From positions 1-52,691 of the IMG/VR virus record IMGVR_UViG_3300010885_025066: 52,691 nucleotides of DNA; one strand, written 5' to 3'. Below the pieces are notes generated by a model that was not told the DNA's origin, searched no databases, and was given only the letters and a program-made list of their open reading frames with translations. The stretch comes from a virus. Of the stretch, positions 30,794-38,236 are shown in pieces (within the stretch, counting starts at the first letter, position 1; each line of letters starts with the position of its first letter). The translations under genes and the position numbers were made by a program.

Positions 30794-31153
30794 TTATCTT
30801 AGATAAGTTGAATTTAAAGCCTTAGTTTGAATTGCATCTGATGTGTCATCATGGATATACTCGTTAAATTCTCTTTGAGTTAATTTAACAACGTCCGAAA
30901 TTTCCCATTCAAACATTTCAATAACCTTATTATATTCAGAAGAACGATTAACTGGTGTTACCAAATTTAGTCTTAACTTTAAGACACCATCTTTTAAATC
31001 CTTTGTTAATTTCTTTAACTGAATTTCTGCTTCTTTCTTATAAGCAATTACCGCTTGTTCATACTCCTTAATGTGGATGTCACGATTTTCTTTAATTTTC
31101 TCGATTAGTTTACTTTTTTCAATACTAACCTCTCTGTTGTGATGATTGTGCAT
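30794..31153 (-). CDS. Conserved phage protein, 119 aa, unknown function
   Basis: Starts MHNHHNREVSIEKSKLIEKI. A long charged helix (KENRDIHIKEYEQAVIAYKKEAEIQLKKL in part) precedes LRLNLVTPVNRSSEYNKVIEMFE and SDVVKLTQREFNEYIHDDT. I recall the same order, with Y-x-x-A-I-x-M-x-E and F-x-x-Y-h-x-D-D, from hypothetical proteins in many phages, so it is conserved but unassigned. Confidence 0.7.
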   Translation of the reverse strand: MHNHHNREVSIEKSKLIEKIKENRDIHIKEYEQAVIAYKKEAEIQLKKLTKDLKDGVLKLRLNLVTPVNRSSEYNKVIEMFEWEISDVVKLTQREFNEYIHDDTSDAIQTKALNSTYLR

Positions 31154-31171
31154 AATATATATTTGTTTTAT

Positions 31172-31516
31172 TTATTCTATTTCTTTGACATAATAATTAT
31201 CAGTATTGTAACCGTATTTCTCTCTATCTAATTCAGCCTCATCCTTACTTTTATATGGACCTAATATCAGACTATTATTATCTTTACCATGTTGTGGTAT
31301 AATTTCATAAACACCGTACATATTTGTTTTATTATATTTTTCAAAAACACTTTCTTTCGTTAATAGTTCCACTAACGTTGAGTGTTGTTTTGATTTATAA
31401 TATATGGATTTTTCACGATTTCCATTAAAGAAATCATTTTCCGTATTACGATCAATTGCGTACCATAGATCTTGATATTCATTATACCAAAATACATAAT
31501 TGTATAAATTTCCCAT
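31172..31516 (-). CDS. Hypothetical protein, 114 aa
   Basis: Starts MGNLYNYVFWYNEYQDLWYA. Rich in Tyr, Trp and Asn; contains FFNGNREKSIYYKSKQHSTL and LILGPYKSKDEAELDREKYG. The N-terminal Y-N-Y-x-F-x-Y-N pattern resembles short phage proteins of unknown role. Soluble, no motif. Confidence 0.6.
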   Translation of the reverse strand: MGNLYNYVFWYNEYQDLWYAIDRNTENDFFNGNREKSIYYKSKQHSTLVELLTKESVFEKYNKTNMYGVYEIIPQHGKDNNSLILGPYKSKDEAELDREKYGYNTDNYYVKEIE

Positions 31517-31527
31517 TTTATTTTTTA

Positions 31528-32256
31528 TTAAATTCTTATTATATTTAGAAATAACCTAAAAAACAAAGATAACTTTACTCCATATATATTTAAAGTTAAA
31601 TTACCATTATTTATTTTATATCCAATTACATTAATAGTATTGTTTTTATTTTCATCAAACCACTCATCTATTATTTTTTTTTCTTTTGGATTTATAACAT
31701 AACATAAATTTCTTAATGTTTTTTTAAATGAATTTTTTTTTATTATAAGGTACACCATACTATTTTCACCATTTTTATACCATCCACTATTATAAAATTT
31801 ATTCGTATACGAAAATGTTATTTTTTCTTTTATTAAATTAATAAATTCATTCTTATAGTTATTTGAATTTTTTATTAAAAAATATTCACTATGTTGTTTA
31901 TTATTTAAACAATATGATATTATTATTGGTAATTCATCTATCTGAGATGAGTATTCAATATATATTTCTGTTAATTGGTTTGAATATCCTAATATAATAC
32001 TATGTATTTTATCTCCATATTTTTTTTTAGATTCATTAATAAATAAAGTAACATCCTGATGATCAAAAAAAAATTCATTTATAAAATGAGTTAAATTATT
32101 TTCAGATATACTATTTTTTTTAATTATTATACCCACTCGATCTATATTAATAGAATTATTAGTTATTTTTAAACTATGTTCAAGAATATATTTAGGTTTA
32201 ATATTTAATTTTTGACATGTATCTTCAAATTTACGGATAAAATCAAATTTATTCAT
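31528..32256 (-). CDS. Hypothetical protein with internal duplication, 242 aa
   Basis: Two halves look alike: about residues 40-105 (VGIIIKKNSISENNLTHFIN ... IILGYSNQLTEIYIEY) and about 166-232 (MVYLIIKKNSFKKTLRNLC ... VIGYKINNGNLTLNIYGV). Each unit predicts strand, two helices and two strands. The start overlaps the ABC-type membrane gene by 8 nt (ATGAATAA), so the two are translationally coupled and probably work together. More AT-rich than its neighbours. No known family recognised. Confidence 0.6.
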   Translation of the reverse strand: MNKFDFIRKFEDTCQKLNIKPKYILEHSLKITNNSINIDRVGIIIKKNSISENNLTHFINEFFFDHQDVTLFINESKKKYGDKIHSIILGYSNQLTEIYIEYSSQIDELPIIISYCLNNKQHSEYFLIKNSNNYKNEFINLIKEKITFSYTNKFYNSGWYKNGENSMVYLIIKKNSFKKTLRNLCYVINPKEKKIIDEWFDENKNNTINVIGYKINNGNLTLNIYGVKLSLFFRLFLNIIRI

Positions 32257-33085
32257 CTAATCTTTTTATTACGTCTTTTATGTTAAGGTACGATGTCATT
32301 ATTGCTGGTAATCCTAATAATGAATTACAGAAATCAAACATATACCGATATGTTGAAAATACACTACCAATTGTTACTCTATTATACATTACATAATATG
32401 TTAATATTGATGTAACACTACCATAAACAATGAACTGAATAATCAAATAGAAATTTGTATTTATATTTGCTCTTCTTATTGATATCTTTTGAGTTTTTCT
32501 TAATAAATTATTTATTAATCCAATTTTTCTTTGACTAATAATATCAGTTTGTTCTTCTGAAATATCATTTGTTTGTCTAGTTAAATCTGCCAACTTTGGT
32601 GAGTAATAATAACTGGTTCCAATTATTGCAACACCTGATATTAATAAAAAACCAACTACTTTCCAACTAACCAATGATAAGAAATATAATGATCCTATAA
32701 CACCAAAAGTGGTTTGTAAGACATTTATCATATCAAATTCAAAGAAATTAACAATATAACTCATCATTGTCAATCTTCCATTTATTTTGGTTGTTTCAAC
32801 CCCATTATCAATTTGTTTATTGATTTCATTGGAGGAAAACTTCCTGTATATACCAGAAAATATCTTTACATCATATATTCGACTAATATAACCAAAAAAC
32901 ATCATTAAACCAAATGTTAATACCAAATACCATATATATGAATATTGTCTTAATATCATATGGTCAATTGCATTACCCAATACCTTTGGGTATATTAACA
33001 TCAATATTGAATTGATAGAAAATAGTGAATATGAAAATATTATTGATTTCCAATTATCCTTAAATATTATTTTTAACTTATCCAT
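32249..33085 (-). CDS. ABC-exporter transmembrane domain without ATPase domain
   Basis: 278 residues, six predicted membrane helices. The layout is that of an ABC exporter membrane domain: SYSLFSINSILMLIYPKVLG, NAIDHMILRQYSYIWYLVL, VKIFSGIYRKFSSNEINKQI (coupling helix region), SYIVNFFEFDMINVLQTTFG, VVGFLLISGVAIIGTSYYYS, ISEEQTDIISQRKIGLINNL, a pair of final helices and DFCNSLLGLPAIMTSYLNIK. It stops just where the nucleotide-binding domain would begin (IKDVIKRLDE). No ATPase gene is nearby. Overlaps both neighbours by 8 nt. Confidence 0.75.
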   Translation of the reverse strand: MDKLKIIFKDNWKSIIFSYSLFSINSILMLIYPKVLGNAIDHMILRQYSYIWYLVLTFGLMMFFGYISRIYDVKIFSGIYRKFSSNEINKQIDNGVETTKINGRLTMMSYIVNFFEFDMINVLQTTFGVIGSLYFLSLVSWKVVGFLLISGVAIIGTSYYYSPKLADLTRQTNDISEEQTDIISQRKIGLINNLLRKTQKISIRRANINTNFYLIIQFIVYGSVTSILTYYVMYNRVTIGSVFSTYRYMFDFCNSLLGLPAIMTSYLNIKDVIKRLDE

Positions 33086-33362
33086 TTTCTAATTTTTCAA
33101 TTTGTTCTATTGCTTCTGTAATATCTATTGTTCCTACTATATAAAACTTTGTTTCGTAATCTACTTTTTGTGGTATCCAAGGTTCACCATTTGGTAATGT
33201 ACACTTTCCTGTTTCCCAATTCATAAAAACTAAACCAACATTATTTCTATCTTTATGTTCTTCTATTGGTCCTCTACTTCTCATTACAGAACCTTTATGA
33301 TATTTGGAGTAATACACTGGTATTAATCTCCATTCTCCAATTTTAGTTAAATCATCATTCAT
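33078..33362 (-). CDS. Hypothetical protein, 94 aa
   Basis: From ATG 33360-33362. Starts MNDDLTKIGEWRLIPVYYSK; middle GLVFMNWETGKCTLPNGEPW; ends with an acidic helix (DITEAIEQIEKLENG). Looks like a small beta-rich fold. Stop overlaps the start of the ABC-type gene by 8 nt. Confidence 0.6.
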   Translation of the reverse strand: MNDDLTKIGEWRLIPVYYSKYHKGSVMRSRGPIEEHKDRNNVGLVFMNWETGKCTLPNGEPWIPQKVDYETKFYIVGTIDITEAIEQIEKLENG

Positions 33363-33363
33363 A

Positions 33364-33582
33364 TTAAAAACTATCAAAATCTGTTAAATCAATATCCATT
33401 TTAGGAACATCATCTCTACCAGCGGTAACAATTGTACCTAACCCAGTTGGTGTGAACTTAAACCAATATCCACCACCCGCTGCACCAAAATAACCTTCCG
33501 GTAATTCAGGTAATGTTTTTAACCATTCATTATATTTATTTATTTCAATATTTGTTAATTCAAATTTATATTTATTACTCAT
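33364..33582 (-). CDS. Hypothetical protein, 72 aa
   Basis: Starts MSNKYKFELTNIEINKYNEW; central LPEGYFGAAGGGYWFKFTPT is glycine- and aromatic-rich; acidic end (MDIDLTDFDSF). Lies 3 nt after DHFR. Not recognised. Confidence 0.55.
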   Translation of the reverse strand: MSNKYKFELTNIEINKYNEWLKTLPELPEGYFGAAGGGYWFKFTPTGLGTIVTAGRDDVPKMDIDLTDFDSF

Positions 33583-33585
33583 ATT

Positions 33586-33978
33586 TTAAAAATTATAATT
33601 AAAAATTTTACATTCAGGATTCAAATTCCTAAAATCCGGAAATGTTGTATCACCAATTGTATTATCGTCTATATGTGATATATGTAATTCTGTAAATAAA
33701 TGACAAAATTTCTCATATGTTTTTTTTCCACCTATACACCAGTCTACTGTTTCTAACACATTTAACTCAGGATTAAATATATAGTCTCCACGCACGTCCA
33801 TTAATATAGTTCTTCCTTTTAATGGTGGAAGTGTTTTATATGTATTATATCCAACCAATAATGTTCCACCTAATGTCTTTTCTTTGAAATGTTTGAAATC
33901 TTCTTTATTAGGTTTCCACGGTAAAGAATTATTTAACCCAATCATTCCAATATTGTTAACCGCAATTATTGCTCTCAT
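33586..33978 (-). CDS. folA: Dihydrofolate reductase
   Basis: 130 residues, shorter than cellular DHFR (about 160) but in the range of reduced phage forms. Motifs: IIAVNNIGMIGLNNSLPW (1-21, with the Trp of the Met20-loop region), EDFKHFKEKTLGGTLLVGYNTY (the Asp and the G-T-LL-x-G segment), LPPLKGR and CIGGKKTYEKF (NADPH-binding G-G). It regenerates tetrahydrofolate used by ThyA (29586), making a working dTMP pair. Start overlaps the upstream gene by 4 nt. Confidence 0.9.
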   Translation of the reverse strand: MRAIIAVNNIGMIGLNNSLPWKPNKEDFKHFKEKTLGGTLLVGYNTYKTLPPLKGRTILMDVRGDYIFNPELNVLETVDWCIGGKKTYEKFCHLFTELHISHIDDNTIGDTTFPDFRNLNPECKIFNYNF

Positions 33979-34325
33979 AAATCAAAAATTTTCATCCATT
34001 TTCCATTATTTTCAACATACCTTTTTTGAGGTATTTGTCTAAAATTATTATTAGCACGTTGAAAAGTATTTGGGTCTAATTTTGGTTTTGGGGGTGTATT
34101 AGTAAACTTATTAATATTCATTGATGTTGAACCACTATATGTATATTGTGGTTTAACTTCATTAAATGAACTTTTTTCAACCGGTTTGGTTTTTTTAATA
34201 TTCATTTGTACATGATTTTCAATAGTTGTTTCACTATGATGATCATGAGACTTTAATTCGTTAATTGTTTTTTGTTTTGGAATTTCTTTTTTCCAAAATT
34301 CCCACCATTTTTTAATCTGTTTCAT
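33975..34325 (-). CDS. Low-complexity hypothetical protein, 116 aa
   Basis: Starts MKQIKKWWEFWKKEIPKQKT, an amphipathic Trp/Lys helix. Residues about 25-100 are rich in Ser, Thr, Asn, Pro and Lys and look disordered. The end is GKWMKIFDL. The start might sit on a membrane surface. No known family. Confidence 0.55.
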   Translation of the reverse strand: MKQIKKWWEFWKKEIPKQKTINELKSHDHHSETTIENHVQMNIKKTKPVEKSSFNEVKPQYTYSGSTSMNINKFTNTPPKPKLDPNTFQRANNNFRQIPQKRYVENNGKWMKIFDL

Positions 34326-34569
34326 TTTTTTCTGTTGCTAATTTTACTAATAAATTATGATGATCAATATATGGTTTCATTGGGTATGGTAATACAATGT
34401 TAACCCGTTTAACTATTGTTCCAAAAAAATCCACTTCCATCACAACATGAACATCATATTCAACTCCTTTTACATTGAATTGTTCTGGTTCACATACCTT
34501 AACTACTTCACTTATATTTTGGGAAGGTCTATCCTTCCTGATTAGTTCCAACATTTCCTGATTCGTCAT
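34312..34569 (-). CDS. Hypothetical protein, 85 aa
   Basis: From ATG 34567-34569; an ATG at 34552-34554 is an alternative with less overlap to the upstream gene. Starts MTNQEMLELIRKDRPSQNIS; then strands VEYDVHVVMEVDFFG and VKRVNIVLPYPMKP. Overlap with the upstream gene is about 41 nt. Not recognised. Confidence 0.5.
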   Translation of the reverse strand: MTNQEMLELIRKDRPSQNISEVVKVCEPEQFNVKGVEYDVHVVMEVDFFGTIVKRVNIVLPYPMKPYIDHHNLLVKLATEKNETD

Positions 34570-34771
34570 CAAAATTTATATTTTCATTATCCACATCATT
34601 TAATATGTAGATTTCTTTAGTTTCTTTATCTGCAAATAACATTGTTACCGGGTTACCTACTCTATAAAGTTTATTATCATCTAATTGTCCAAATTCACCA
34701 TTTACAACAATATAATTCAAAAATTCATCAGGTACTTTATTGACCCATTCTTTTAATTCTGAAAATAACAT
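34529..34771 (-). CDS. Hypothetical protein, 80 aa, conserved pattern
   Basis: Starts MLFSELKEWVNKVPDEFLNY, then VVNGEFGQLDDNKLYRVGNP and VTMLFADKETKEIYIL. I recall the L-x-x-W-V-N-x-x-P-x-E order from short phage proteins without known role. Acidic C-terminus. Confidence 0.6.
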   Translation of the reverse strand: MLFSELKEWVNKVPDEFLNYIVVNGEFGQLDDNKLYRVGNPVTMLFADKETKEIYILNDVDNENINFDDESGNVGTNQEG

Positions 34772-34773
34772 AT

Positions 34774-34908
34774 TTATTTTTTTCTTTTTAAATAATCTAT
34801 TATTATGTTAAATGAACCTAAAGCAATTACTGTTCCACCAAAAAATGGTTCTAATGGGTTATTGACATTTAATCCATACCTACTTATTAGTATTCCCGTC
34901 AGTATCAT
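34774..34908 (-). CDS. Small membrane protein, 44 aa
   Basis: ATG 34906-34908 to TAA 34774-34776, overlapping the end of the upstream gene by 29 nt. Starts MILTGILISRYGLNVNNPLE; membrane segment GGTVIALGSFNIIIDYL near the end; basic tail KRKK. Fills an otherwise empty gap. Function unknown. Confidence 0.5.
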   Translation of the reverse strand: MILTGILISRYGLNVNNPLEPFFGGTVIALGSFNIIIDYLKRKK

Positions 34909-35128
34909 TATTACGTAAATTACCGTCTTTATTTTCATTTTCTTTAAGTTTTAATAAACAATTATATAGACAATATGATTCTTGAATAGAATATAAACCT
35001 TTTTTTTGTCCATATTCTATTGCCAATTCTAAAATCTTTATTGATGATTGTTTATCCATATTAATTGTGAATAAAACCAAATCATCTTCTGATTCAAATT
35101 CAAATAAACCATCAAACATTGTTTTCAT
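34880..35128 (-). CDS. Hypothetical protein, 82 aa
   Basis: I use the ATG at 35126-35128 because the longer frame reaching 35176 would run through the promoter. Starts MKTMFDGLFEFESEDDLVLF; a helix-rich middle with IKILELAIEYGQKKGLYSIQ; Cys-containing YCLYNCLLKLKEN; Asn/Asp-rich end. First gene after the promoter at 35134-35164, heading the minus-strand operon to about 30.4 kb. Confidence 0.6.
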   Translation of the reverse strand: MKTMFDGLFEFESEDDLVLFTINMDKQSSIKILELAIEYGQKKGLYSIQESYCLYNCLLKLKENENKDGNLRNNDTDGNTNK

Positions 35129-35133
35129 AAAAT

Positions 35134-35164
35134 CAAATATAGTAAAAATTATTGACATTTCCAA
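35134..35164 (-). promoter_or_regulatory. Bacteroidetes-type promoter (minus), divergent
   Basis: Minus-strand TTTG (35162-35165), 20 nt, TATATTTG (35134-35141). It probably drives the long minus-strand run of small genes with DHFR and ThyA. The plus-strand DUF192 gene begins 13 nt away in the other direction. Confidence 0.65.
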
Positions 35165-35176
35165 ATATTTATTCAT

Positions 35177-35533
35177 ATGAGTATAAGAATAAACAATATT
35201 ACATTTCCTGCTGAATATCTTTCAGAACCAGAAGATTTACAAAGAGGAATGATGGATAGGGATAACCTTGATGGTTGTATGGTTTTTAAAATGGGAAACG
35301 GTGTTCACAGTTTTCACATGTTGAATTGTAGGATACCTTTAGATATTGTGTTTGTTCACAAAAATAGAATCAGTCGTATTCATTCAAACTGTCAACCATG
35401 TGATGGTGAATGTTCTCAGAAATTCACTGGTATTGGTGACCATGTTATCGAGTTCCCTGCTGGTACTGCTAGTAAATTTAAAAATGGAGATCGTGTTATG
35501 TATTTAGGATCTCCACTTAATCCTATAGCGTAA
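35177..35533 (+). CDS. DUF192 family protein
   Basis: 118 residues. FPAEYLSEPEDLQRGMMDRD, then DGCMVFKMGNGVHSFHMLNC and IPLDIVFVHKN fit the DUF192 pattern (G-L-M-x-R; F-W-M-x-N-T-x-I-P-L-D-I). The domain is small and beta-rich, common in bacteria and in some large phages, with no firm function. NCQPCDGECSQ adds three Cys. Few nucleotides separate an ATATTTAT element from the ATG. The 3' end overlaps the convergent methyltransferase by 11 nt. Confidence 0.8.
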   Translation: MSIRINNITFPAEYLSEPEDLQRGMMDRDNLDGCMVFKMGNGVHSFHMLNCRIPLDIVFVHKNRISRIHSNCQPCDGECSQKFTGIGDHVIEFPAGTASKFKNGDRVMYLGSPLNPIA

Positions 35534-36257
35534 TTTCATCCCCACTTAAATCAATTAACTCCTCAGATGTGGTATCTATCATTGGTGCTTCAAGTGTATG
35601 TGAAATTGGTATTGTAATTTTATATTGTACCTTTGGTTTTGTTTTTTGAAACACCCAGAAATAAGAGTGATATTTTCTTGCATGTTCTTGTTTTGTCCAT
35701 TTTGAACCAAAACTATTAATTCTCATCTTCGCAAGTAAGATGAATAAATCTTTTGGATAAAAACCCATTTCCATTGCCATATTCATAACCATAACATGAC
35801 TAAAATGGTTTTTTCCACCTGATACTGTGTCTTGACATTTGAATACAATATATCCATCGTCTTCACATACCCTATAAAGTTCTTTTAAGGTGTTGTAGTA
35901 GTTATTTTTAAGATGGTTAAAGGTTTCATACCCTTCAAATCTTTTTGCAATAATTGAACTACCTTCTTTATTATCTCTGTATGTTTTTCCAACTACAACG
36001 AATGGTGGGTCATACATGATACTTTTCATTGAATTATCATCGAAAGGTAAACTTTCTGAACTTGCTCTTACTACTGATTCATTTACCGGATAAATGTCCG
36101 ATTTGAATTTTGGTTGAGGTAGGTCTTTCCAGAACGCACCCTTTGAATACGTACAATCCAAATCAAACTGTTCAATATTATACAACTTCATGATATTAGT
36201 TATCGCTTCGAAGTTGCTATTATAAACACTTTTAACCGGTTTAAAATCTTTTTCCAT
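35523..36257 (-). CDS. DNA methyltransferase-like protein (DPPF)
   Basis: 244 residues. DLDCTYSKGAFWKDLPQPKF, ASSESLPFDDNSMKSIMYDP and DPPFVVVGKTYRD give a SAM-dependent methyltransferase with a DPPF catalytic motif of N6-adenine/N4-cytosine type. The fold continues with DGYIVFKCQDT and a conserved Trp-rich end (YHSYFWVFQK). The DLDxTYSKGxFW start is shared by a group of phage and bacterial methylases. Target unknown. Convergent with DUF192. Confidence 0.78.
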   Translation of the reverse strand: MEKDFKPVKSVYNSNFEAITNIMKLYNIEQFDLDCTYSKGAFWKDLPQPKFKSDIYPVNESVVRASSESLPFDDNSMKSIMYDPPFVVVGKTYRDNKEGSSIIAKRFEGYETFNHLKNNYYNTLKELYRVCEDDGYIVFKCQDTVSGGKNHFSHVMVMNMAMEMGFYPKDLFILLAKMRINSFGSKWTKQEHARKYHSYFWVFQKTKPKVQYKITIPISHTLEAPMIDTTSEELIDLSGDEITL

Positions 36258-36325
36258 TTTTGTTTACTTTTAATTTATATTTGTTTATGTTTGTCAAAGA
36301 TAATAAATAAAAATGGGTTTACCAA

Positions 36326-36333
36326 ATATTTAT
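36326..36333 (+). promoter_or_regulatory. Candidate second-class promoter element ATATTTAT (plus)
   Basis: CCAAATATTTATA, 17 nt before the ATG at 36351; same motif as before the plus-strand gene at 25074. Confidence 0.35.
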
Positions 36334-36350
36334 AAAAAAAATATAATATC

Positions 36351-36512
36351 ATGGCGTGTAATTGCAAGAAAAGAAATCAACCTGTAAGAGAGGTTAAACC
36401 AGCACAAATTAGATTAACTGAAACAAAACCTGATGCTGGTGTGGTATTAACACCTGATCAACAAGTACAGGTGGAAGTGATTGTGGATAGAATCAATCAA
36501 TTAAGAAGGTAA
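36351..36512 (+). CDS. Small protein with Cys-x-Cys start, 53 aa
   Basis: Product begins MACNCKKRNQPVREVKPAQI and ends VDRINQLRR. The N-terminal CNCKKR and the Pro/Thr/Gln-rich middle, then a helix QVQVEVIVDRINQLRR, look like a short virion-associated or assembly peptide. Monocistronic between a candidate ATATTTAT promoter and the terminator at 36520-36550. Function unknown. Confidence 0.65.
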   Translation: MACNCKKRNQPVREVKPAQIRLTETKPDAGVVLTPDQQVQVEVIVDRINQLRR

Positions 36513-36519
36513 AAAAATC

Positions 36520-36550
36520 AAAAATATCAGGTTTAAGACTTGATATTTTT
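36520..36550 (+). terminator. Rho-independent terminator
   Basis: Arms AAAAATATCA and TGATATTTTT around an 11-nt loop, followed by T-rich sequence. It ends the gene at 36351-36512. AT-rich, so weaker than the others. Confidence 0.6.
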
Positions 36551-36576
36551 TAAACATTGATTATATATATTTATAT

Positions 36577-36774
36577 ATGAAAATAGAAAAAAAGTTAACA
36601 AGTGTGAATGTCTTGGATGATGTTTATAAAAAATTTAAGATTACATCAATACATAATTCTATTAATTTTCAGAAGGTTGTAAATAGATGTTTAGATTTAT
36701 ATAATAAGGATGAAGAATTTAGAAAAAAGGTAAATAACCATAATTCTTTATCGAATCAAAGTTCAAAATATTAG
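36577..36774 (+). CDS. Ribbon-helix-helix-like protein, 65 aa
   Basis: Starts MKIEKKLTSVNVLDDVYKKF. The strand K-L-T-S-V-N-V followed by helix DDVYKKFKITS and a second helix INFQKVVNRCLDLYNKDEEF fits a ribbon-helix-helix DNA-binding fold. Located just before the promoter of the glycan cluster, so it could regulate it (inference). Almost no leader: an ATATTTAT element ends 2 nt before the ATG. Confidence 0.5.
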   Translation: MKIEKKLTSVNVLDDVYKKFKITSIHNSINFQKVVNRCLDLYNKDEEFRKKVNNHNSLSNQSSKY

Positions 36775-36782
36775 TGAAATAT

Positions 36783-36813
36783 TTTGCAAATAAGAAAATA
36801 ATAATTATATTTG
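36783..36813 (+). promoter_or_regulatory. Bacteroidetes-type promoter of the glycan cluster
   Basis: Plus-strand TTTG (36783-36786), 19 nt, TATATTTG (36806-36813), 4 nt before the ATG of the first glycosyltransferase. The only clear plus-strand match of the TTTG-N19/20-TAnnTTTG type I found; all downstream genes to 48605 are tightly coupled. Confidence 0.65.
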
Positions 36814-36817
36814 ATAT

Positions 36818-38236
36818 ATGATAACAATAGGATATAGTACCAGAAAAAGTAATCCTGAATATAAAGAGTACCTACAAAAAACATGTATGTTTAAAGAGGT
36901 TGAAATAATTGAGAAAGTTAATAATGGTGAAAAACCATTATCTCAGGTGTACAATGAAATAATCAAAGAATCAAGTAATGATATAGTTGTTTTATGTCAT
37001 GATGATATTGAGTTTGATACCAAGTATTGGGGTGAAAAACTTTTAAAAAATTTTGAGAAAAGTGAATATGGTGTTTTAGGTCTTGCGGGAACTAAATTTC
37101 TACACGAATCGGGACAATGGTGGAAAATTGCCAATACAATGTATGGTGTGGTGAATCATAAACATGATGGAAAGAAATGGACATCTGTATATTCAAAAAA
37201 TAACGATACTTTTGAAGATGTTGTTGTAATTGATGGTTTATTCATTGCATTTGATAAAAGAAAAATAAAACATCAGTTTGATGAGACGATTAATGGTTTC
37301 CATTTTTATGATTTAGGTTTTAGTTTACCTAATTTTTTGGATGGTGTGAAAATTGGTGTTATGTTTAATATAAAAGTAACACATTTATCAGTTGGTCAAA
37401 CTAATCAACAATGGGAAGAAAATAGAATAATATTTTCGGAAAAATATAAAGAATCATTACCGATAGATATTCTAAATAAAGATGATTTTCAAACATTTAT
37501 TTTTTGTCATGATCAAAATATCATAATACAATATGAGGAGACAAATAAATTCAAAAGTTTTACAGATTTTAAATACGTTTTTTTAGGTAATAGAGACATT
37601 GATAAAATTGAAAATAATCCAAAAGTCATTATTGCACGTAATTTAGAATATAACATTGAACAATATAAAGAATTATGTTCTTTTAGTGGTTGGTATGCTT
37701 TATGGAAAAATGGTTTTATAACAAAAAAATATGTCAATTTATTTGAATATGATATTATTGTAGATTCAAATTTTGAACAAATATTATCAAAATTTATTAA
37801 GGATAAAATTAATATGATTGGTTATGTACCAGTTAGATGTGATAATTATCATTTCATTGATAATCCACAATGGGTGACCCAATTATTTAAAGCAATTAAA
37901 GAAAAATATCGTATAGATTCAGAAAAAGTTATAAGAAATATAATGAAACAAAATCCAGATATGTATTGGTCATCAACAAGTAATTCAACAATGAGTTTAA
38001 AGTTTTTCCAAGATTATATGAAATGGTTTGAACCAATGATAGAAACTATTGTTGAGTCTAAAACTGCTGGTGGTGATCATGAACGTTCAATATCTTTCTT
38101 TTATATATTAAATAAAATACCAATTTTATTGACAAATGGTATTATTAAACATTTTCAAATGGATTCACATAAACATCAAGGTCATTTTGTAGATCATGAT
38201 GGAAATATAAATAAACTTTTAAAAAATATAATTTAA
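36818..38236 (+). CDS. Glycosyltransferase, GT-A type with C-terminal domain
   Basis: 472 residues. N-terminal GT-A-like part: EKPLSQVYNEIIKESSNDIV, VLCHDDIEFDTKYWG (metal/nucleotide-sugar DD motif, about 58-72) and GVLGLAGTKF, followed by VVVIDGLFIAFDKRKI. This matches the Glyco_tranf_2_5-like family that adds sugars to surface glycans. The C-terminal half (about 245-472) is a second domain with FSGWYALWKNGFITKKYVNL and GGDHERSISFFYILNKI, resembling DUF4422-like glycosyltransferases, so the protein may be bifunctional. First gene of the cluster. The stop overlaps the next start (TAATG). Confidence 0.8.
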   Translation: MITIGYSTRKSNPEYKEYLQKTCMFKEVEIIEKVNNGEKPLSQVYNEIIKESSNDIVVLCHDDIEFDTKYWGEKLLKNFEKSEYGVLGLAGTKFLHESGQWWKIANTMYGVVNHKHDGKKWTSVYSKNNDTFEDVVVIDGLFIAFDKRKIKHQFDETINGFHFYDLGFSLPNFLDGVKIGVMFNIKVTHLSVGQTNQQWEENRIIFSEKYKESLPIDILNKDDFQTFIFCHDQNIIIQYEETNKFKSFTDFKYVFLGNRDIDKIENNPKVIIARNLEYNIEQYKELCSFSGWYALWKNGFITKKYVNLFEYDIIVDSNFEQILSKFIKDKINMIGYVPVRCDNYHFIDNPQWVTQLFKAIKEKYRIDSEKVIRNIMKQNPDMYWSSTSNSTMSLKFFQDYMKWFEPMIETIVESKTAGGDHERSISFFYILNKIPILLTNGIIKHFQMDSHKHQGHFVDHDGNINKLLKNII

